From positions 1-64,000 of the forward strand of contig NZ_BTPU01000055.1 in the NCBI RefSeq assembly GCF_036985595.1: a stretch of DNA of 64,000 bases, read 5' to 3'. The translations under genes and the position numbers were made by a program. The stretch's first letter is position 1; every line of letters starts with the position of its first letter. Of this stretch, positions 18,911 through 28,012 are shown piece by piece. The notes under the pieces were generated by a model, which had not been told where the DNA came from, made no database searches, and worked only from the letters and a program-made list of their open reading frames with translations. Origin of the DNA: Vallitalea maricola (lineage in GTDB: Bacteria > Bacillota > Clostridia > Lachnospirales > Vallitaleaceae).

Positions 18911-19636
18911 TTACGATAATTTTTCACGAATCTGAGTTAAAATCTTTTTTTCTAACCTAGAAACTTGTACTTGAGATATACCAATCTTCTCTGCTATTTC
19001 TGTCTGAGTTTTATCTTTATAATATCTTAGTATAATCAACTCCATTTCTTTTGGAGATAATTGACTAATTACCTGACGTAAAGCTATTTTATCTATCATC
19101 ACTGTGTTTTCATCTGTGTTTTTTTCAAGTTTATCTATTAGGAAAATAGGATGACCATCTCCTTGATGAATGGTTTTATAGAGAGATTCTACTTCTGCAT
19201 TAGATTCAAGAGCCATTACGATCTCTTCAACTGATGTACCTATCTCATGGGATATTTCTTCTATAGTAGGTTCTCTACCTAATTTCTTATTTAATAGATC
19301 TTTATTTATACGTACTCTATTAGCTACTTCTTTTAATGATCTACTAACTTTAATCATCCCGTCATCTCTCATAAATCTTTTTATTTCTCCCATTATCATA
19401 GGAACTGCATAAGTTGAGAATTTTACATTATAAGATAAATCAAATTTATCAATTGCCTTTAACAATCCAATGCTACCTATTTGAAATAAATCGTCCAAAT
19501 CGTACCCTCTATTAGAAAATCTTTTTACAATACTCCAGATCAATCCAATGTTTTCTTCTACTATCTGTTCTCTTGCGTTTTGATTTCCCTGCTGAGATTT
19601 TTTTATAAGTTCTAGTGTTTTATCCATATTCAACAC
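18911..19636 (-). CDS. sigF: RNA polymerase sporulation sigma factor SigF
   Basis: A 241-residue sigma-70-family factor: region 2 with GYDLDDLFQIGSIGLLKAID and FSTYAVPMIMGEIKR, region 4 with IAEKIGISQVQVSRLEKKIL. SigF is the first forespore-specific sigma factor and is held inactive by SpoIIAB, whose gene lies 4 bases upstream of this one. The gene order spoIIAA-spoIIAB-sigF is universal in spore formers and fixes the identity over SigG. Confidence 0.96.
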   Translation of the reverse strand: MLNMDKTLELIKKSQQGNQNAREQIVEENIGLIWSIVKRFSNRGYDLDDLFQIGSIGLLKAIDKFDLSYNVKFSTYAVPMIMGEIKRFMRDDGMIKVSRSLKEVANRVRINKDLLNKKLGREPTIEEISHEIGTSVEEIVMALESNAEVESLYKTIHQGDGHPIFLIDKLEKNTDENTVMIDKIALRQVISQLSPKEMELIILRYYKDKTQTEIAEKIGISQVQVSRLEKKILTQIREKLS

Positions 19637-19640
19637 CTTC

Positions 19641-20078
19641 TCAAAGCTTTTCTAGACTCTCTAGCTTTTTCCTCATAATTATTTTTGATCCAACACCCAC
19701 TTTAGACTCTACTTCCACTTCATCCATAAAAGTTTCCATGACTGTAAATCCCATTCCCGAACGTTCTAATTCAGGTTTTGAAGTAAACAGGGGTTCACGT
19801 GCTTTATCAATATCACCAATACCTTTTCCAAAATCTTTTATTTCTATATATACTTTATTATCCGTAATTTTGCAATACATATAAACTTTTCCATCATATT
19901 CTTCATAGCCATGTATAATTGCATTGGTTACAGCTTCTGAAACAGCTGTCTTAATATCCGATAATTCTTCAAGTGTTGGGTCCAGTTGAGCCACAAAAGA
20001 TGCAATTACCACTCTTGCAAAAGACTCATTTTGTGATTTACTACTAAACTCTATTTTCATTTCATTTTCGTACTTCAT
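19641..20078 (-). CDS. spoIIAB: Anti-sigma F factor SpoIIAB (serine kinase)
   Basis: 145 residues with a GHKL ATPase/kinase fold: N-box EAVTNAIIHGY and ATP-lid DFGKGIGDIDKAREP. It binds SigF and phosphorylates SpoIIAA. I use ATG 20078 (MKYENEMKIEF), which has an AAAGGGGGA ribosome site 4 bases away and gives the family length. A longer frame from 20102 starts upstream of that site and is unlikely. Confidence 0.95.
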   Translation of the reverse strand: MKYENEMKIEFSSKSQNESFARVVIASFVAQLDPTLEELSDIKTAVSEAVTNAIIHGYEEYDGKVYMYCKITDNKVYIEIKDFGKGIGDIDKAREPLFTSKPELERSGMGFTVMETFMDEVEVESKVGVGSKIIMRKKLESLEKL

Positions 20079-20260
20079 AATATCCCCCTTTATTATTACC
20101 ATTATTTGTTATTTTTATATATTGCACTTAAACATTTATACACCAATTTTAATAAGTTCAATATATTTCCCTTAATTATTTAAGTCGAAAATAATCGTTG
20201 GCTCTATAACAATTATTTAATTCAACTTATTTATATTAAACATATAATCAAATATATCAT

Positions 20261-20608
20261 TCAGCTAATATTAGAAATATTTTTTAGTGCTTGGTCTACA
20301 CTATCATAACTATTGATTATTCTATATAAACCTGATAATTTAAAGATTCTATCCATTCTAGTATTTACGTTGGTAACAACAACATTACCTCCCATATTTT
20401 TAATGTTCTTATACCGCCCCATTATAACCCCTATTCCCGAACTATCCATAAACTTGGTATTGGAGAAATCAAATATGACACACTTAATATTATGCTTTAT
20501 TATAAGCTTATCAATCTTATCTCTGATTATTTCTGCATTATGGTGATCGAGTTCTTCTGAAACATTTACAATTAAGTTTCTCTTTACAATTTTACATTGG
20601 GTAGACAC
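20261..20608 (-). CDS. spoIIAA: Anti-anti-sigma factor SpoIIAA
   Basis: A 115-residue STAS-domain protein. The phosphorylation-site motif FMDSSGIGVIMGRY places the target serine at ~57, as in Bacillus (Ser58). Dephosphorylated SpoIIAA displaces SpoIIAB from SigF. The start is GTG 20608, preceded by AGGAGGAGGT. An open frame runs 56 codons further upstream to 20776, but it crosses the sigma-H promoter and the ribosome site, so that extension is not coding. Confidence 0.94.
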   Translation of the reverse strand: MSTQCKIVKRNLIVNVSEELDHHNAEIIRDKIDKLIIKHNIKCVIFDFSNTKFMDSSGIGVIMGRYKNIKNMGGNVVVTNVNTRMDRIFKLSGLYRIINSYDSVDQALKNISNIS

Positions 20609-20649
20609 TAGATTACCTCCTCCTGTAAATATTTTACATATTTTTATAA

Positions 20650-20676
20650 ATTCTCCATTTATTTCCAATTTCCTTT
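20650..20676 (-). promoter_or_regulatory. Sigma-H-type promoter of the spoIIA operon
   Basis: On the minus strand AAAGGAAAT (20676-20668) is followed by an 11-base spacer and GGAGAAT (20656-20650). This matches the Bacillus sigma-H consensus RnAGGAWWW-N11-12-RnnGAAT at every constrained position. The implied start near 20642 gives a ~34-base leader before the GTG start of spoIIAA. spoIIA is a known sigma-H target in Bacillus and Clostridium. Confidence 0.8.
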
Positions 20677-20866
20677 TTTTATTTGTAATTTTTTTTAAAA
20701 TAAGGAATATATTATATTTTGTTTTGACTATTATCTTTTTAACCCAATATATTATTGTATAAAAAAACTGTTCCATAATATTTTTTAATAATCAATTGAT
20801 AGATTAATACTCCATCGAAATGTTTACCATAAAAATTATTATGAAACAGCTCCTTATTTTATATTT

Positions 20867-22279
20867 TTAATTTTTTAATTGATTTAAATAATTATTTGAC
20901 CAAGTCTTGAAGCTTGATTTTGGATATTGATCAAGCAATTTCTGGAATAAATCAATTGCCTCTTTGTTATTACCCAATAATTGATGACATCGTGCCTCAT
21001 AATAAAGCAAATCATCTGCAAAATAATCATCACTACTTGCAAATTTTGTAGCAGTTTTAAAATAATCAACAGCCTCATTGAGATTTTTTTCTACTACAGG
21101 GCTTTTACCTCTGCTATATAATCTTGAGCCCTCAGTAAATGCATTTTTTGCTATGGCAGGATATATCTCCTGTCTTAACTTATTATATAGTTGTTTTGAA
21201 GTAGACGTCAAATTCTCTAGTTTAACAACATATAATTTATTAGCTGCTGCTACTTTATCATTGTCTAGATAGAATGCCACTGCATTTTGAAGATTTTCCA
21301 ACGCTTCATAGTTAGCTGCTTTTTCTTCATATTGTTTAGCAAGCTCATTTTTCTCATCTAAATCTAATTGTAATTTTTCCTTATCACTATTAAGAGAATC
21401 TAATAAAGTATCATATTCATTTTGCTTAGTTAATATCTCTTTTCTTAGGTTATCAGCTTCTTTTGTTTTGTTTTTTACTTTTCCTGGTACAATTAAAAAT
21501 ACTGCAACTAGAAGTCCAATGACAACACCAAAAATTACATAGCCGAACTGCAATACTGATGGATTAATCCTGCTTTCCCTTTTAGGTTTAGCCTTAATTG
21601 AAAAGCTTTCTGGTTTTTTATCAATTGCATATATCTTATCTTTTTCTTTCGATTCTTCTGGATCTTGTGATGTTATTTCTTCATAATACTTTAATGCTAC
21701 ATAATTACTTTTATCAATAGATAAAACTTTTAATAATATTTTTTTTGCCTTTGCTAAATTATTGTCATGTATGTAACAAAGTGCTAACAAACAATAAGCT
21801 TTTACAAAATTAGGATTAAGACTTATTACTTTTTTAAGTTGTATAACTGCTAAATCTTCACTTTTCTGTTCAATGTATTTCAATGCCTGATTATATTTTT
21901 TAACAGCAGAATTGATTGTATCTAATTTGTGTTGATTGTGATGAATTTTTTCAATATAATAATCAGCAATATTATTATCTTTTTGTATGTTTTTACTTAT
22001 TACCCACTGTTGCAGTGCAGATACAACTTCACCGATCTCAAAATATATAAGTCCTAATAAATTACGGGCATCTATATTGTTTTTATCTAATTTTAAACTT
22101 CTTTTCAGTAAGCTGATAGCACCAGTAAGATCTCTAAGCTTAGCAACTTGCAGACCTTGATTATATAGTAATTTTGAAGTATTCTGAATTTTTTCATATA
22201 TATCAATTTTCAATCCACAATTAGTACATGTATACTCATCATTTAATTCACTACCGCATTTTAGGCATAATCTACTCAT
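20867..22279 (-). CDS. Zinc-ribbon, TPR-repeat, single-span membrane protein
   Basis: A 470-residue protein. It starts with a zinc ribbon (Cys5, Cys8, Cys18, Cys21), then cytoplasmic TPR repeats (~30-215; e.g. ARNLLGLIYFEIGEVVSALQ, KAYCLLALCYIHDNNLAKAK), one membrane helix (~243-268), an extracytoplasmic coiled coil (~272-330) and a second TPR-like region to the end (YEARCHQLLGNNKEAIDLFQ). Proteins of this layout probably act as scaffolds; the partner is unknown. It follows the 48-aa gene by 15 bases, so it belongs to the folC transcript. Confidence 0.75.
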   Translation of the reverse strand: MSRLCLKCGSELNDEYTCTNCGLKIDIYEKIQNTSKLLYNQGLQVAKLRDLTGAISLLKRSLKLDKNNIDARNLLGLIYFEIGEVVSALQQWVISKNIQKDNNIADYYIEKIHHNQHKLDTINSAVKKYNQALKYIEQKSEDLAVIQLKKVISLNPNFVKAYCLLALCYIHDNNLAKAKKILLKVLSIDKSNYVALKYYEEITSQDPEESKEKDKIYAIDKKPESFSIKAKPKRESRINPSVLQFGYVIFGVVIGLLVAVFLIVPGKVKNKTKEADNLRKEILTKQNEYDTLLDSLNSDKEKLQLDLDEKNELAKQYEEKAANYEALENLQNAVAFYLDNDKVAAANKLYVVKLENLTSTSKQLYNKLRQEIYPAIAKNAFTEGSRLYSRGKSPVVEKNLNEAVDYFKTATKFASSDDYFADDLLYYEARCHQLLGNNKEAIDLFQKLLDQYPKSSFKTWSNNYLNQLKN

Positions 22280-22294
22280 TATTATCTCACCACT

Positions 22295-22441
22295 CTACTT
22301 ATCATCATTTTTTATTTCTCTAATCATTTCTTGTAAAATATCGGACACATCTTTTGAATCATAAGCATATATTGATTCTTCTGCTTGCTCAATTTCCAGG
22401 CATGGTTTAAATCTTTTAATTTCTTCTTCAAAATTAATCAT
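22295..22441 (-). CDS. 48-residue acidic protein of unknown function
   Basis: The true start is ATG 22441 (MINFEEEIKRFKPCLEIEQA), which has GAGGAGG 6 bases upstream and overlaps the folC stop by 8 bases. The protein is acidic and helical with one cysteine and no membrane segment. It sits tightly between folC and the TPR protein, so translational coupling is likely. I do not recognise a family. Confidence 0.65.
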   Translation of the reverse strand: MINFEEEIKRFKPCLEIEQAEESIYAYDSKDVSDILQEMIREIKNDDK

Positions 22442-23741
22442 ATTGGTCCTCCTCTTTGATTTTACTTTTAATATAGCCAACCAGATATAATGAACCGATA
22501 CAACATACCATTCTACCTTCCCTACTTAATTGCATTGCATAATTAACTGCATCATCTATGTTAGCTATTGGACAAATATTATCGTAACCTAACTTTTCAC
22601 AGGATTCCTTAAGTAGATTAACGTCTGTTGCTCTATCACTATCTATCTGAGTCAAAATCATCTTATTTATATTATTACATTTTTTCAGTTCACTAATCAT
22701 TTCATTATAAGGTTTATCTTTTAAACTAGCATATAAAACGTTGATTTCTGTATTATTATATAAATTATTAATATTATTTACAAACATGCTGATACCCTGG
22801 GCATTATGTGCTCCGTCAATTAGCATATTGTCCATTACATATTCCATTCTACCTGGCCACTTGAATTTTTTTAGACCCTTTAATATAGATTCTGTGTTTA
22901 GATTCATACCTTCATCAATTAACACTTCAACAGCGGTAAGTGCAATGGAAACATTAATAATTTGGTAATTTGCTATAGTATTTAAAAAAACTTCTTCATA
23001 ATTATAATACTTGTTATTTATAGAAAAATCAATGTTTTTCTTGGTTCTTTTTAAAATACTATAGTGAAAATCATTGTAACTATAAAGTTTCGATTTTTTA
23101 TTTACACATTCGACATTTATTGTGTCAAATATCTCTTTTTTATCATAATATAAAACTGTAGGTCTACCTTGTTTAATTATACCTGCTTTTTCTTTTGCAA
23201 TTTCTTCTATAGTATTTCCAAGAATAGAGACATGGTCAAGTCCTATTGATGTTATTATAGTTAGTATAGGATTTTCAATTACATTGGTTGAATCTAGTCT
23301 GCCTCCTAAGCCTGTTTCTAGGATTACATAGTCTACGTTATTATTGTTATAATATACTAATGCTATGGCTACTAATACTTCAAAAAAAGTTGGATGGTTG
23401 AAACCGTTTTCTACCATATAATCTATTTTTTCTTTAATTAGGGTTAATATGTTTGTTAGGTCGTCGTTGCTTATGTTAGTGTTGTTTATTTTTATTCTTT
23501 CGATTATTTCTATAAGGTGTGGTGATGTGAATAATCCAGTTTTGTAGCCATGTTCGCATAGTATGTATGAGAGCATGGTACATACAGAACCTTTTCCATT
23601 TGTTCCTGCTACGTGTATGAATTTTAGGTTATTTTGGGGGTTATCTAATAGTTTCAAGAGAGTTTTTATGTTGTCGAGTCCTGATTTTACTCCGAATTTT
23701 GGTATATCAAGTATATATTGTACAGCTTCATTATAGTTCAA
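22434..23741 (-). CDS. folC: Folylpolyglutamate synthase / dihydrofolate synthase
   Basis: A 435-residue Mur-ligase-fold enzyme that adds glutamate to (dihydro)pteroate or folates. The P-loop HVAGTNGKGSVCTMLSYIL, ILETGLGGRLDSTNVI and DGAHNAQG are clear. The start codon is TTG at 23741, with GGAGG 9 bases upstream. In many Clostridia folC directly follows valS; here a 1.3-kb segment with two opposite-strand genes separates them. Confidence 0.93.
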   Translation of the reverse strand: MNYNEAVQYILDIPKFGVKSGLDNIKTLLKLLDNPQNNLKFIHVAGTNGKGSVCTMLSYILCEHGYKTGLFTSPHLIEIIERIKINNTNISNDDLTNILTLIKEKIDYMVENGFNHPTFFEVLVAIALVYYNNNNVDYVILETGLGGRLDSTNVIENPILTIITSIGLDHVSILGNTIEEIAKEKAGIIKQGRPTVLYYDKKEIFDTINVECVNKKSKLYSYNDFHYSILKRTKKNIDFSINNKYYNYEEVFLNTIANYQIINVSIALTAVEVLIDEGMNLNTESILKGLKKFKWPGRMEYVMDNMLIDGAHNAQGISMFVNNINNLYNNTEINVLYASLKDKPYNEMISELKKCNNINKMILTQIDSDRATDVNLLKESCEKLGYDNICPIANIDDAVNYAMQLSREGRMVCCIGSLYLVGYIKSKIKEEDQYD

Positions 23742-23899
23742 GGGTTAATACCTCCAGGGATTTATATTAAAATACATAAGTTCGATGTATATAGTTGTAT
23801 TTTTCGACTTATTTTTATGATTAAATTCTATATAAATGTATCATATAAGGTTGGGAGTTTCAATAGTAAAATGAGTGGGTTAATTTAGTATGTGGGGGC

Positions 23900-23971
23900 A
23901 GGTGGTATAGGACTCGTTTTACTTGCCTTACTCCAAGGAACGGTCTGCGTAAAACGAGTCCTATACCACCT
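23900..23971. repeat. Covarying-arm hairpin repeat, type I copy (reverse orientation)
   Basis: A perfect 23-bp stem: arm 23900-23922 (starts AGGTGGTATAGGACTCG) pairs with 23949-23971, loop 26 bases. Read on the minus strand the loop begins GCAGACCG and ends AGTAAGGCAA, as in the copy at 58220-58291, but the arm sequence is different. T-rich flanking sequence follows on the plus strand. Confidence 0.85.
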
Positions 23972-24102
23972 TTTTATTATGTACGTCAATTCAAATATTT
24001 CATTGTAATTAGTTTTTAGGAGTTCTTAGTAACCTCCCTATTCTATTTGTGATGTGTATCTTAATGGGAATTGTGTATAATGTTGCTGAATTAAAATACA
24101 GT

Positions 24103-24167
24103 GTAAAGTTTACTTGACATCAAATGTAAAGCGTGCTATACTTTTGGTGTGGTAAAGTTCACTTTAC
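24103..24167 (+). promoter_or_regulatory. Promoter with dyad operators for the HTH cassette
   Basis: TTGACA (24114-24119), a 17-base spacer and TATACT (24137-24142) make a strong housekeeping promoter. GTAAAGTTTAC (24103-24113) overlaps its upstream edge, a half-site TGTAAAGC (24125-24132) lies in the spacer, and GTAAAGTTCACTTTAC (24152-24167) lies just downstream. Repeated GTAAAG dyads around a promoter suggest autoregulation by the HTH protein encoded next. Confidence 0.75.
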
Positions 24168-24212
24168 ATTTATTAAGAGGTAAGTATTATTTTTTACTAA
24201 AGGAGGTATTGA

Positions 24213-24416
24213 ATGGAGAATCGGATAAGGGAGTTGAGAGAAGAGTATAAGATGACTCAGCAAGAGTTGGCTAAAAAGGTGGGGGTATCAAGACAAACTA
24301 TAATTTCTTTGGAGAATGGTAGGTATAACCCATCTATTAATCTGGCTTTTAAGGTTTCTAAGGCCTTTGATAAATTGATAGAAGATATTTTTATTTATAA
24401 TGAGGAAGAAGATTAA
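24213..24416 (+). CDS. Small XRE-family transcriptional regulator
   Basis: 67 residues, essentially one helix-turn-helix domain: MTQQELAKKVGVSRQTIISL then ENGRYNPSINLAFKVSKAF and a short acidic tail. The form is typical of small XRE repressors paired with a membrane protein. It has an AAAGGAGG ribosome site. The dyads in its promoter suggest it controls itself and the downstream gene. Confidence 0.88.
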   Translation: MENRIRELREEYKMTQQELAKKVGVSRQTIISLENGRYNPSINLAFKVSKAFDKLIEDIFIYNEEED

Positions 24417-24437
24417 TTAGTTGAAGGGAGATATTTT

Positions 24438-24845
24438 ATGAATAAATATGTTAAGAATGAGATTAAAAAGTCATTTGCTTTTATTTTAGGTGGTATCATC
24501 ATTGGTGTGCTTGGTTATTTCCAAGATGGTAAGGATCAAAAAAGTTTGTATGCTCTTTGTTTAGCATTTACAATTATTGGAATTGCTCAAATAGCAATTT
24601 ATCTATCGGTTAGAAATAAACCTGAATACGTTGATAGAATTAAAGCTGAAAAAGAAGAACGAAGTGTTTTTATACGTGATAAGGCAGGCAAATCTGCTTT
24701 TTGGATTACATTTGGTGCAATAGCCATATCTAGTAATCTTAGCTATTTTACAAAATTGACTGTTGGTGAGTATGGAAATATTATCCTGATTTTAATGTGT
24801 ATCGTTTATTTTTCATTTTTCTTTTATAATCTAAAGAAATATTAG
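24438..24845 (+). CDS. Four-span membrane protein (DUF2178-like) paired with the HTH regulator
   Basis: 135 residues with four membrane segments (FAFILGGIIIGVLGYF, YALCLAFTIIGIAQIAIYL, FWITFGAIAISSNLSYF, ILILMCIVYFSFFFYNL) and a conserved-looking polar loop KAEKEERSVFIRDKAGKSAF. Small membrane proteins beside tiny XRE regulators often belong to DUF2178; assignment is from pattern only. Its role is unknown. The ribosome site is GAAGGGAG, 21 bases after the regulator stop. Confidence 0.7.
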   Translation: MNKYVKNEIKKSFAFILGGIIIGVLGYFQDGKDQKSLYALCLAFTIIGIAQIAIYLSVRNKPEYVDRIKAEKEERSVFIRDKAGKSAFWITFGAIAISSNLSYFTKLTVGEYGNIILILMCIVYFSFFFYNLKKY

Positions 24846-24880
24846 AACTTCTACTGGCTCAAGAGTGGCATATAAGTAAG

Positions 24881-24992
24881 AAGGGGCTGTCTGATAATAC
24901 ATTTTTCAACGTCAATATCAAGGAAGCTAAACCTAGTCTATCTTCCAAAGCTTTTAGCCATCTCCAAAAAATGTATTATCAGACAGCCCCTT
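24881..24992. repeat. GGGCTGTC-end hairpin repeat, copy 2
   Basis: The ends AAGGGGCTGTCTGATAATAC (24881-24900) and the exact complement at 24973-24992 pair over more than 20 bp. The stem continues with ATTTTT/AAAAAT and encloses a ~60-base loop. It lies between the convergent membrane-protein gene and valS. Confidence 0.85.
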
Positions 24993-25030
24993 TATTGCAC
25001 AGCCGTTGTCTGTTTTACTTACTTTTTTAT

Positions 25031-27676
25031 TTATTTGGCAATCAAGTTATTTAATCTTTCTTTTACTTGTTCCATCATACTTGAATATTTTTCAAGCTTC
25101 GCTTTTTCTTCGGCAACTACTTTTTCAGGTGCTTTGCTAACAAATCGTTCATTAGCTAATTTTTTATTTACACGGTCTAATTCACTTTCAAGTTTCTTTT
25201 CTTCAGCTTTCAATCTTTCTATCTCTTTTTCAATATCTACAAGTTCAGCGAAAGGCATAAATATAGTTGCATCTTCTATAACAGTCGATACTGCGTCATT
25301 ATCAATACCGTCTTTGTTGTTTTGAATAACTACTTCGTTAGCATATCCAAGTGTTGCAAAGAATACTTTTCCTTTTTGGAATGTATTTCTTACTTCTTCT
25401 TTATCGGATACAACAAAAACTTTTGCTTTCTTTGATGGTGGTACGTTCATCCCCGCTCTTACATTTCTAATACTTCTTACAGCTTGTTTAATCAATTCGA
25501 TTTCTGATTCTTCTGCTGTAAAATTCCATTCTTCTTTAAATTCTGGCCATTCAGAAACCATAATGGATTCTTCTTTATCTTGAATGAAAGTAAATATTTC
25601 TTCAGTAATGAATGGCATATATGGGTGTAATAGCTTAAGTGATGTTATTAATACATTTTTAAGTGTCCATAATGCGGCTGCTTTGGTATCGTCATCATCA
25701 TTGTATAATCTAGGTTTTACCATTTCAATATACCAATCACAGAATTCTTCCCAGATAAAGTCGTATAATTTTGCTACAGCAATACCCAACTCATATTTTT
25801 CCATGTTTTCTGTAACATCTTTTACTAAAGTATTGGCTTTAGATAGTATCCATCTATCTGCTGGTGTCAATTCATCTAATGCTACTTCTCTTTCTTCTAT
25901 ATTTTCAAGATTCATTAATATAAATCTAGATGCATTCCATATTTTGTTGGCAAAGTTTCTACTTGCTTCAACTTTTTCATCGTAATAACGCATATCATTT
26001 CCAGGTGCGTTACCAGTCATTAATGTCAATCTTAGAGCATCTGCTCCGTATTGCTTAACTACTTCTAATGGATCAATACCATTTCCAAGGGATTTACTCA
26101 TTTTTCTACCTTGTGAATCTCTCACAAGACCATGTATAAGTACTGTATCAAAAGGTACTTCACCCATGAATTCCATTGAAGAGAATACCATTCTAACTAC
26201 CCAGAAGAAAATGATATCATATCCTGTTACCAATACATTAGTTGGGAAGAAATATCCTAATTCATCAGTATTCTCAGGCCAGCCAAGTGTTGAGAAAGGC
26301 CATAATGCTGAACTGAACCATGTATCAAGTGAATCTTCATCTTGATGGAACTTGGTACCAGAACATTTAGTACATTTTTCAGGTGCTTCTTTACTTACAA
26401 TGATTTCTCCACAATCTTCACAATAGTAAGCTGGGATACGATGTCCCCACCATAACTGTCTTGATATACACCAGTCTCTAATATTTTCTAACCAATGTAG
26501 ATATATCTTACCATATCTCTCTGGCACGAATTTTAAATCACCAGATTTTAGAGCTCTGATTGCAGGTTTTGCCAATTCTTCCATCTTAACAAACCATTGT
26601 TGTTTTATCATTGGTTCAATAACGCTTTTACATCTATCATGCATCCCTACATTATGTGTATGTTCTTTAACCTTTACAAGTAATCCTTGTTCATCTAGGT
26701 CTTTTACCATTTGTTTTCTTGCTTCGTATCTATCTAATCCTTGATATTTTCCACCATTTTTATTGATGGAACCGTCATCATTCATTATATTTATCTGTTC
26801 TAGATTATGTCTGAGTCCAACTTCAAAGTCATTAGGGTCATGAGCTGGTGTAATCTTAACTACTCCTGTTCCAAATTCCTTATCTACATACTTATCTGCT
26901 ACTACAGGTATTTCTTTATTAACTAATGGTAGAATTACTTTTTTACCAATAAGATCGCTATAACGTTCATCGTCAGGATGTACAGCTACTGCAGTATCTC
27001 CTAGCATAGTTTCTGGTCTTGTTGTTGCAATCTCAACAAAATCATCTGAACCTACTATGGGATATTTAATATGCCAAAAATGTCCATTTTTTTCTTCATG
27101 TTCAACTTCTGCCTCTGATATTGTAGTTTGACAAACTGGACACCAGTTAACTAACTTGGAACCTTTGTAGATATAACCTTTGTTGTAATACTTGATGAAT
27201 ACTTCTTCAACAGCCTCAGATAATCCTTCATCTAGAGTAAATCTCTCTCTGTCCCAATCACAAGATGAACCTAATTTCTTAAGCTGATCAACTATTACTC
27301 CACCGTATTCTTCTTTCCACTGCCAAGCTCGTTCTAGAAATTTTTCTCTTCCGATATCTTCTTTAGTAATTCCTTCTTCAGCCATTTTCTTAACAATTTT
27401 TACTTCTGTAGCAATACTTGCATGGTCTGTTCCTGGTTGCCATAAGGCACTATGACCCTGCATTCTTTTGAACCTAATAAGAATATCCTGCATAGTATTA
27501 TCAAGAGCATGCCCCATATGTAGCTGCCCTGTAATGTTTGGTGGTGGAATCACAATGGAAAATGGTTTCTTAGTTCTGTCTACTTCTGCATGAAAATATT
27601 TCTTGTCCATCCATTTCTGATATAATCTTCCTTCTACCTTAGAAGGATCGTAAGTTTTATCTAAATTTTTAGCCAT
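25031..27676 (-). CDS. valS: Valyl-tRNA synthetase
   Basis: An 881-residue class I synthetase charging tRNA-Val. The HIGH-type motif is in PPPNITGQLHMGHALDNT and the KMSKS loop in SQGRKMSKSLGNGIDP. The editing domain (IATTRPETMLGDTAVAVHPD), zinc-binding cysteines (CEDCGEIIVSKEAPEKCTKC) and a C-terminal coiled coil (AELVDIEKEIERLKAEEKKL) are present. An upstream T-box with specifier GUA indicates control by uncharged tRNA-Val. A 72-aa gene lies between leader and valS. Confidence 0.97.
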   Translation of the reverse strand: MAKNLDKTYDPSKVEGRLYQKWMDKKYFHAEVDRTKKPFSIVIPPPNITGQLHMGHALDNTMQDILIRFKRMQGHSALWQPGTDHASIATEVKIVKKMAEEGITKEDIGREKFLERAWQWKEEYGGVIVDQLKKLGSSCDWDRERFTLDEGLSEAVEEVFIKYYNKGYIYKGSKLVNWCPVCQTTISEAEVEHEEKNGHFWHIKYPIVGSDDFVEIATTRPETMLGDTAVAVHPDDERYSDLIGKKVILPLVNKEIPVVADKYVDKEFGTGVVKITPAHDPNDFEVGLRHNLEQINIMNDDGSINKNGGKYQGLDRYEARKQMVKDLDEQGLLVKVKEHTHNVGMHDRCKSVIEPMIKQQWFVKMEELAKPAIRALKSGDLKFVPERYGKIYLHWLENIRDWCISRQLWWGHRIPAYYCEDCGEIIVSKEAPEKCTKCSGTKFHQDEDSLDTWFSSALWPFSTLGWPENTDELGYFFPTNVLVTGYDIIFFWVVRMVFSSMEFMGEVPFDTVLIHGLVRDSQGRKMSKSLGNGIDPLEVVKQYGADALRLTLMTGNAPGNDMRYYDEKVEASRNFANKIWNASRFILMNLENIEEREVALDELTPADRWILSKANTLVKDVTENMEKYELGIAVAKLYDFIWEEFCDWYIEMVKPRLYNDDDDTKAAALWTLKNVLITSLKLLHPYMPFITEEIFTFIQDKEESIMVSEWPEFKEEWNFTAEESEIELIKQAVRSIRNVRAGMNVPPSKKAKVFVVSDKEEVRNTFQKGKVFFATLGYANEVVIQNNKDGIDNDAVSTVIEDATIFMPFAELVDIEKEIERLKAEEKKLESELDRVNKKLANERFVSKAPEKVVAEEKAKLEKYSSMMEQVKERLNNLIAK

Positions 27677-27760
27677 AACTTGCCTCCTATATATTTTTTA
27701 AAATTATTTTTAGTCCCTTTGATAAAGATTGCATGATTATCTATAGTGGTAAAATTAAAT

Positions 27761-27979
27761 TTAACTAAATAGTACAATTATTATTACACCAACTACTACT
27801 AATAATGCTCCAATTATTCTAGTAACAATAGTTCCGTTATTCAACAACGCTAAGAATTCCTCATTATCGTTCCTATTAGGATTATAATCTAATTTCTTCT
27901 TATTCCTTTTATACATAAGCTTTGCACCATAAAAAATAATTGCGCCAACTACTACTAAAATAATGCCTATTATTTTCAT
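27761..27979 (-). CDS. 72-residue two-span membrane protein between T-box and valS
   Basis: It has two hydrophobic helices that look like an internal repeat (MKIIGIILVVVGAIIFYGAK and IIGALLVVVGVIIIVL) joined by a charged loop (KRNKKKLDYNPNRNDNEEF). A clear GAGGTGATTAA ribosome site precedes the start. It is the first gene after the T-box terminator and should share valine-responsive control with valS. I recognise no family. It may serve only as a spacer gene, or act with the envelope. Confidence 0.65.
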   Translation of the reverse strand: MKIIGIILVVVGAIIFYGAKLMYKRNKKKLDYNPNRNDNEEFLALLNNGTIVTRIIGALLVVVGVIIIVLFS

Positions 27980-28012
27980 TTAATCACCTCATCAAAAATA
28001 GTTTCCTAAAAA

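Larger units (their letters stand above)
23742..24212. other. Intergenic region between folC and the HTH gene
   Basis: 471 bases holding a long perfect hairpin (23900-23971), an AT-rich spacer and the promoter/operator of the HTH cassette (24103-24167). No further ORF is convincing. Confidence 0.6.

Noticed and set aside
20609..20776. N-terminal extension of SpoIIAA from an upstream ATG
   Set aside because: It contains the sigma-H promoter and the AGGAGGAGGT ribosome site, and the extended length is outside the family range.
23900..23971. CRISPR repeat or integron attC site
   Set aside because: There is no regular repeat-spacer spacing and no conserved arm or core sequence; copies are scattered, and only the loop and the pairing are conserved.
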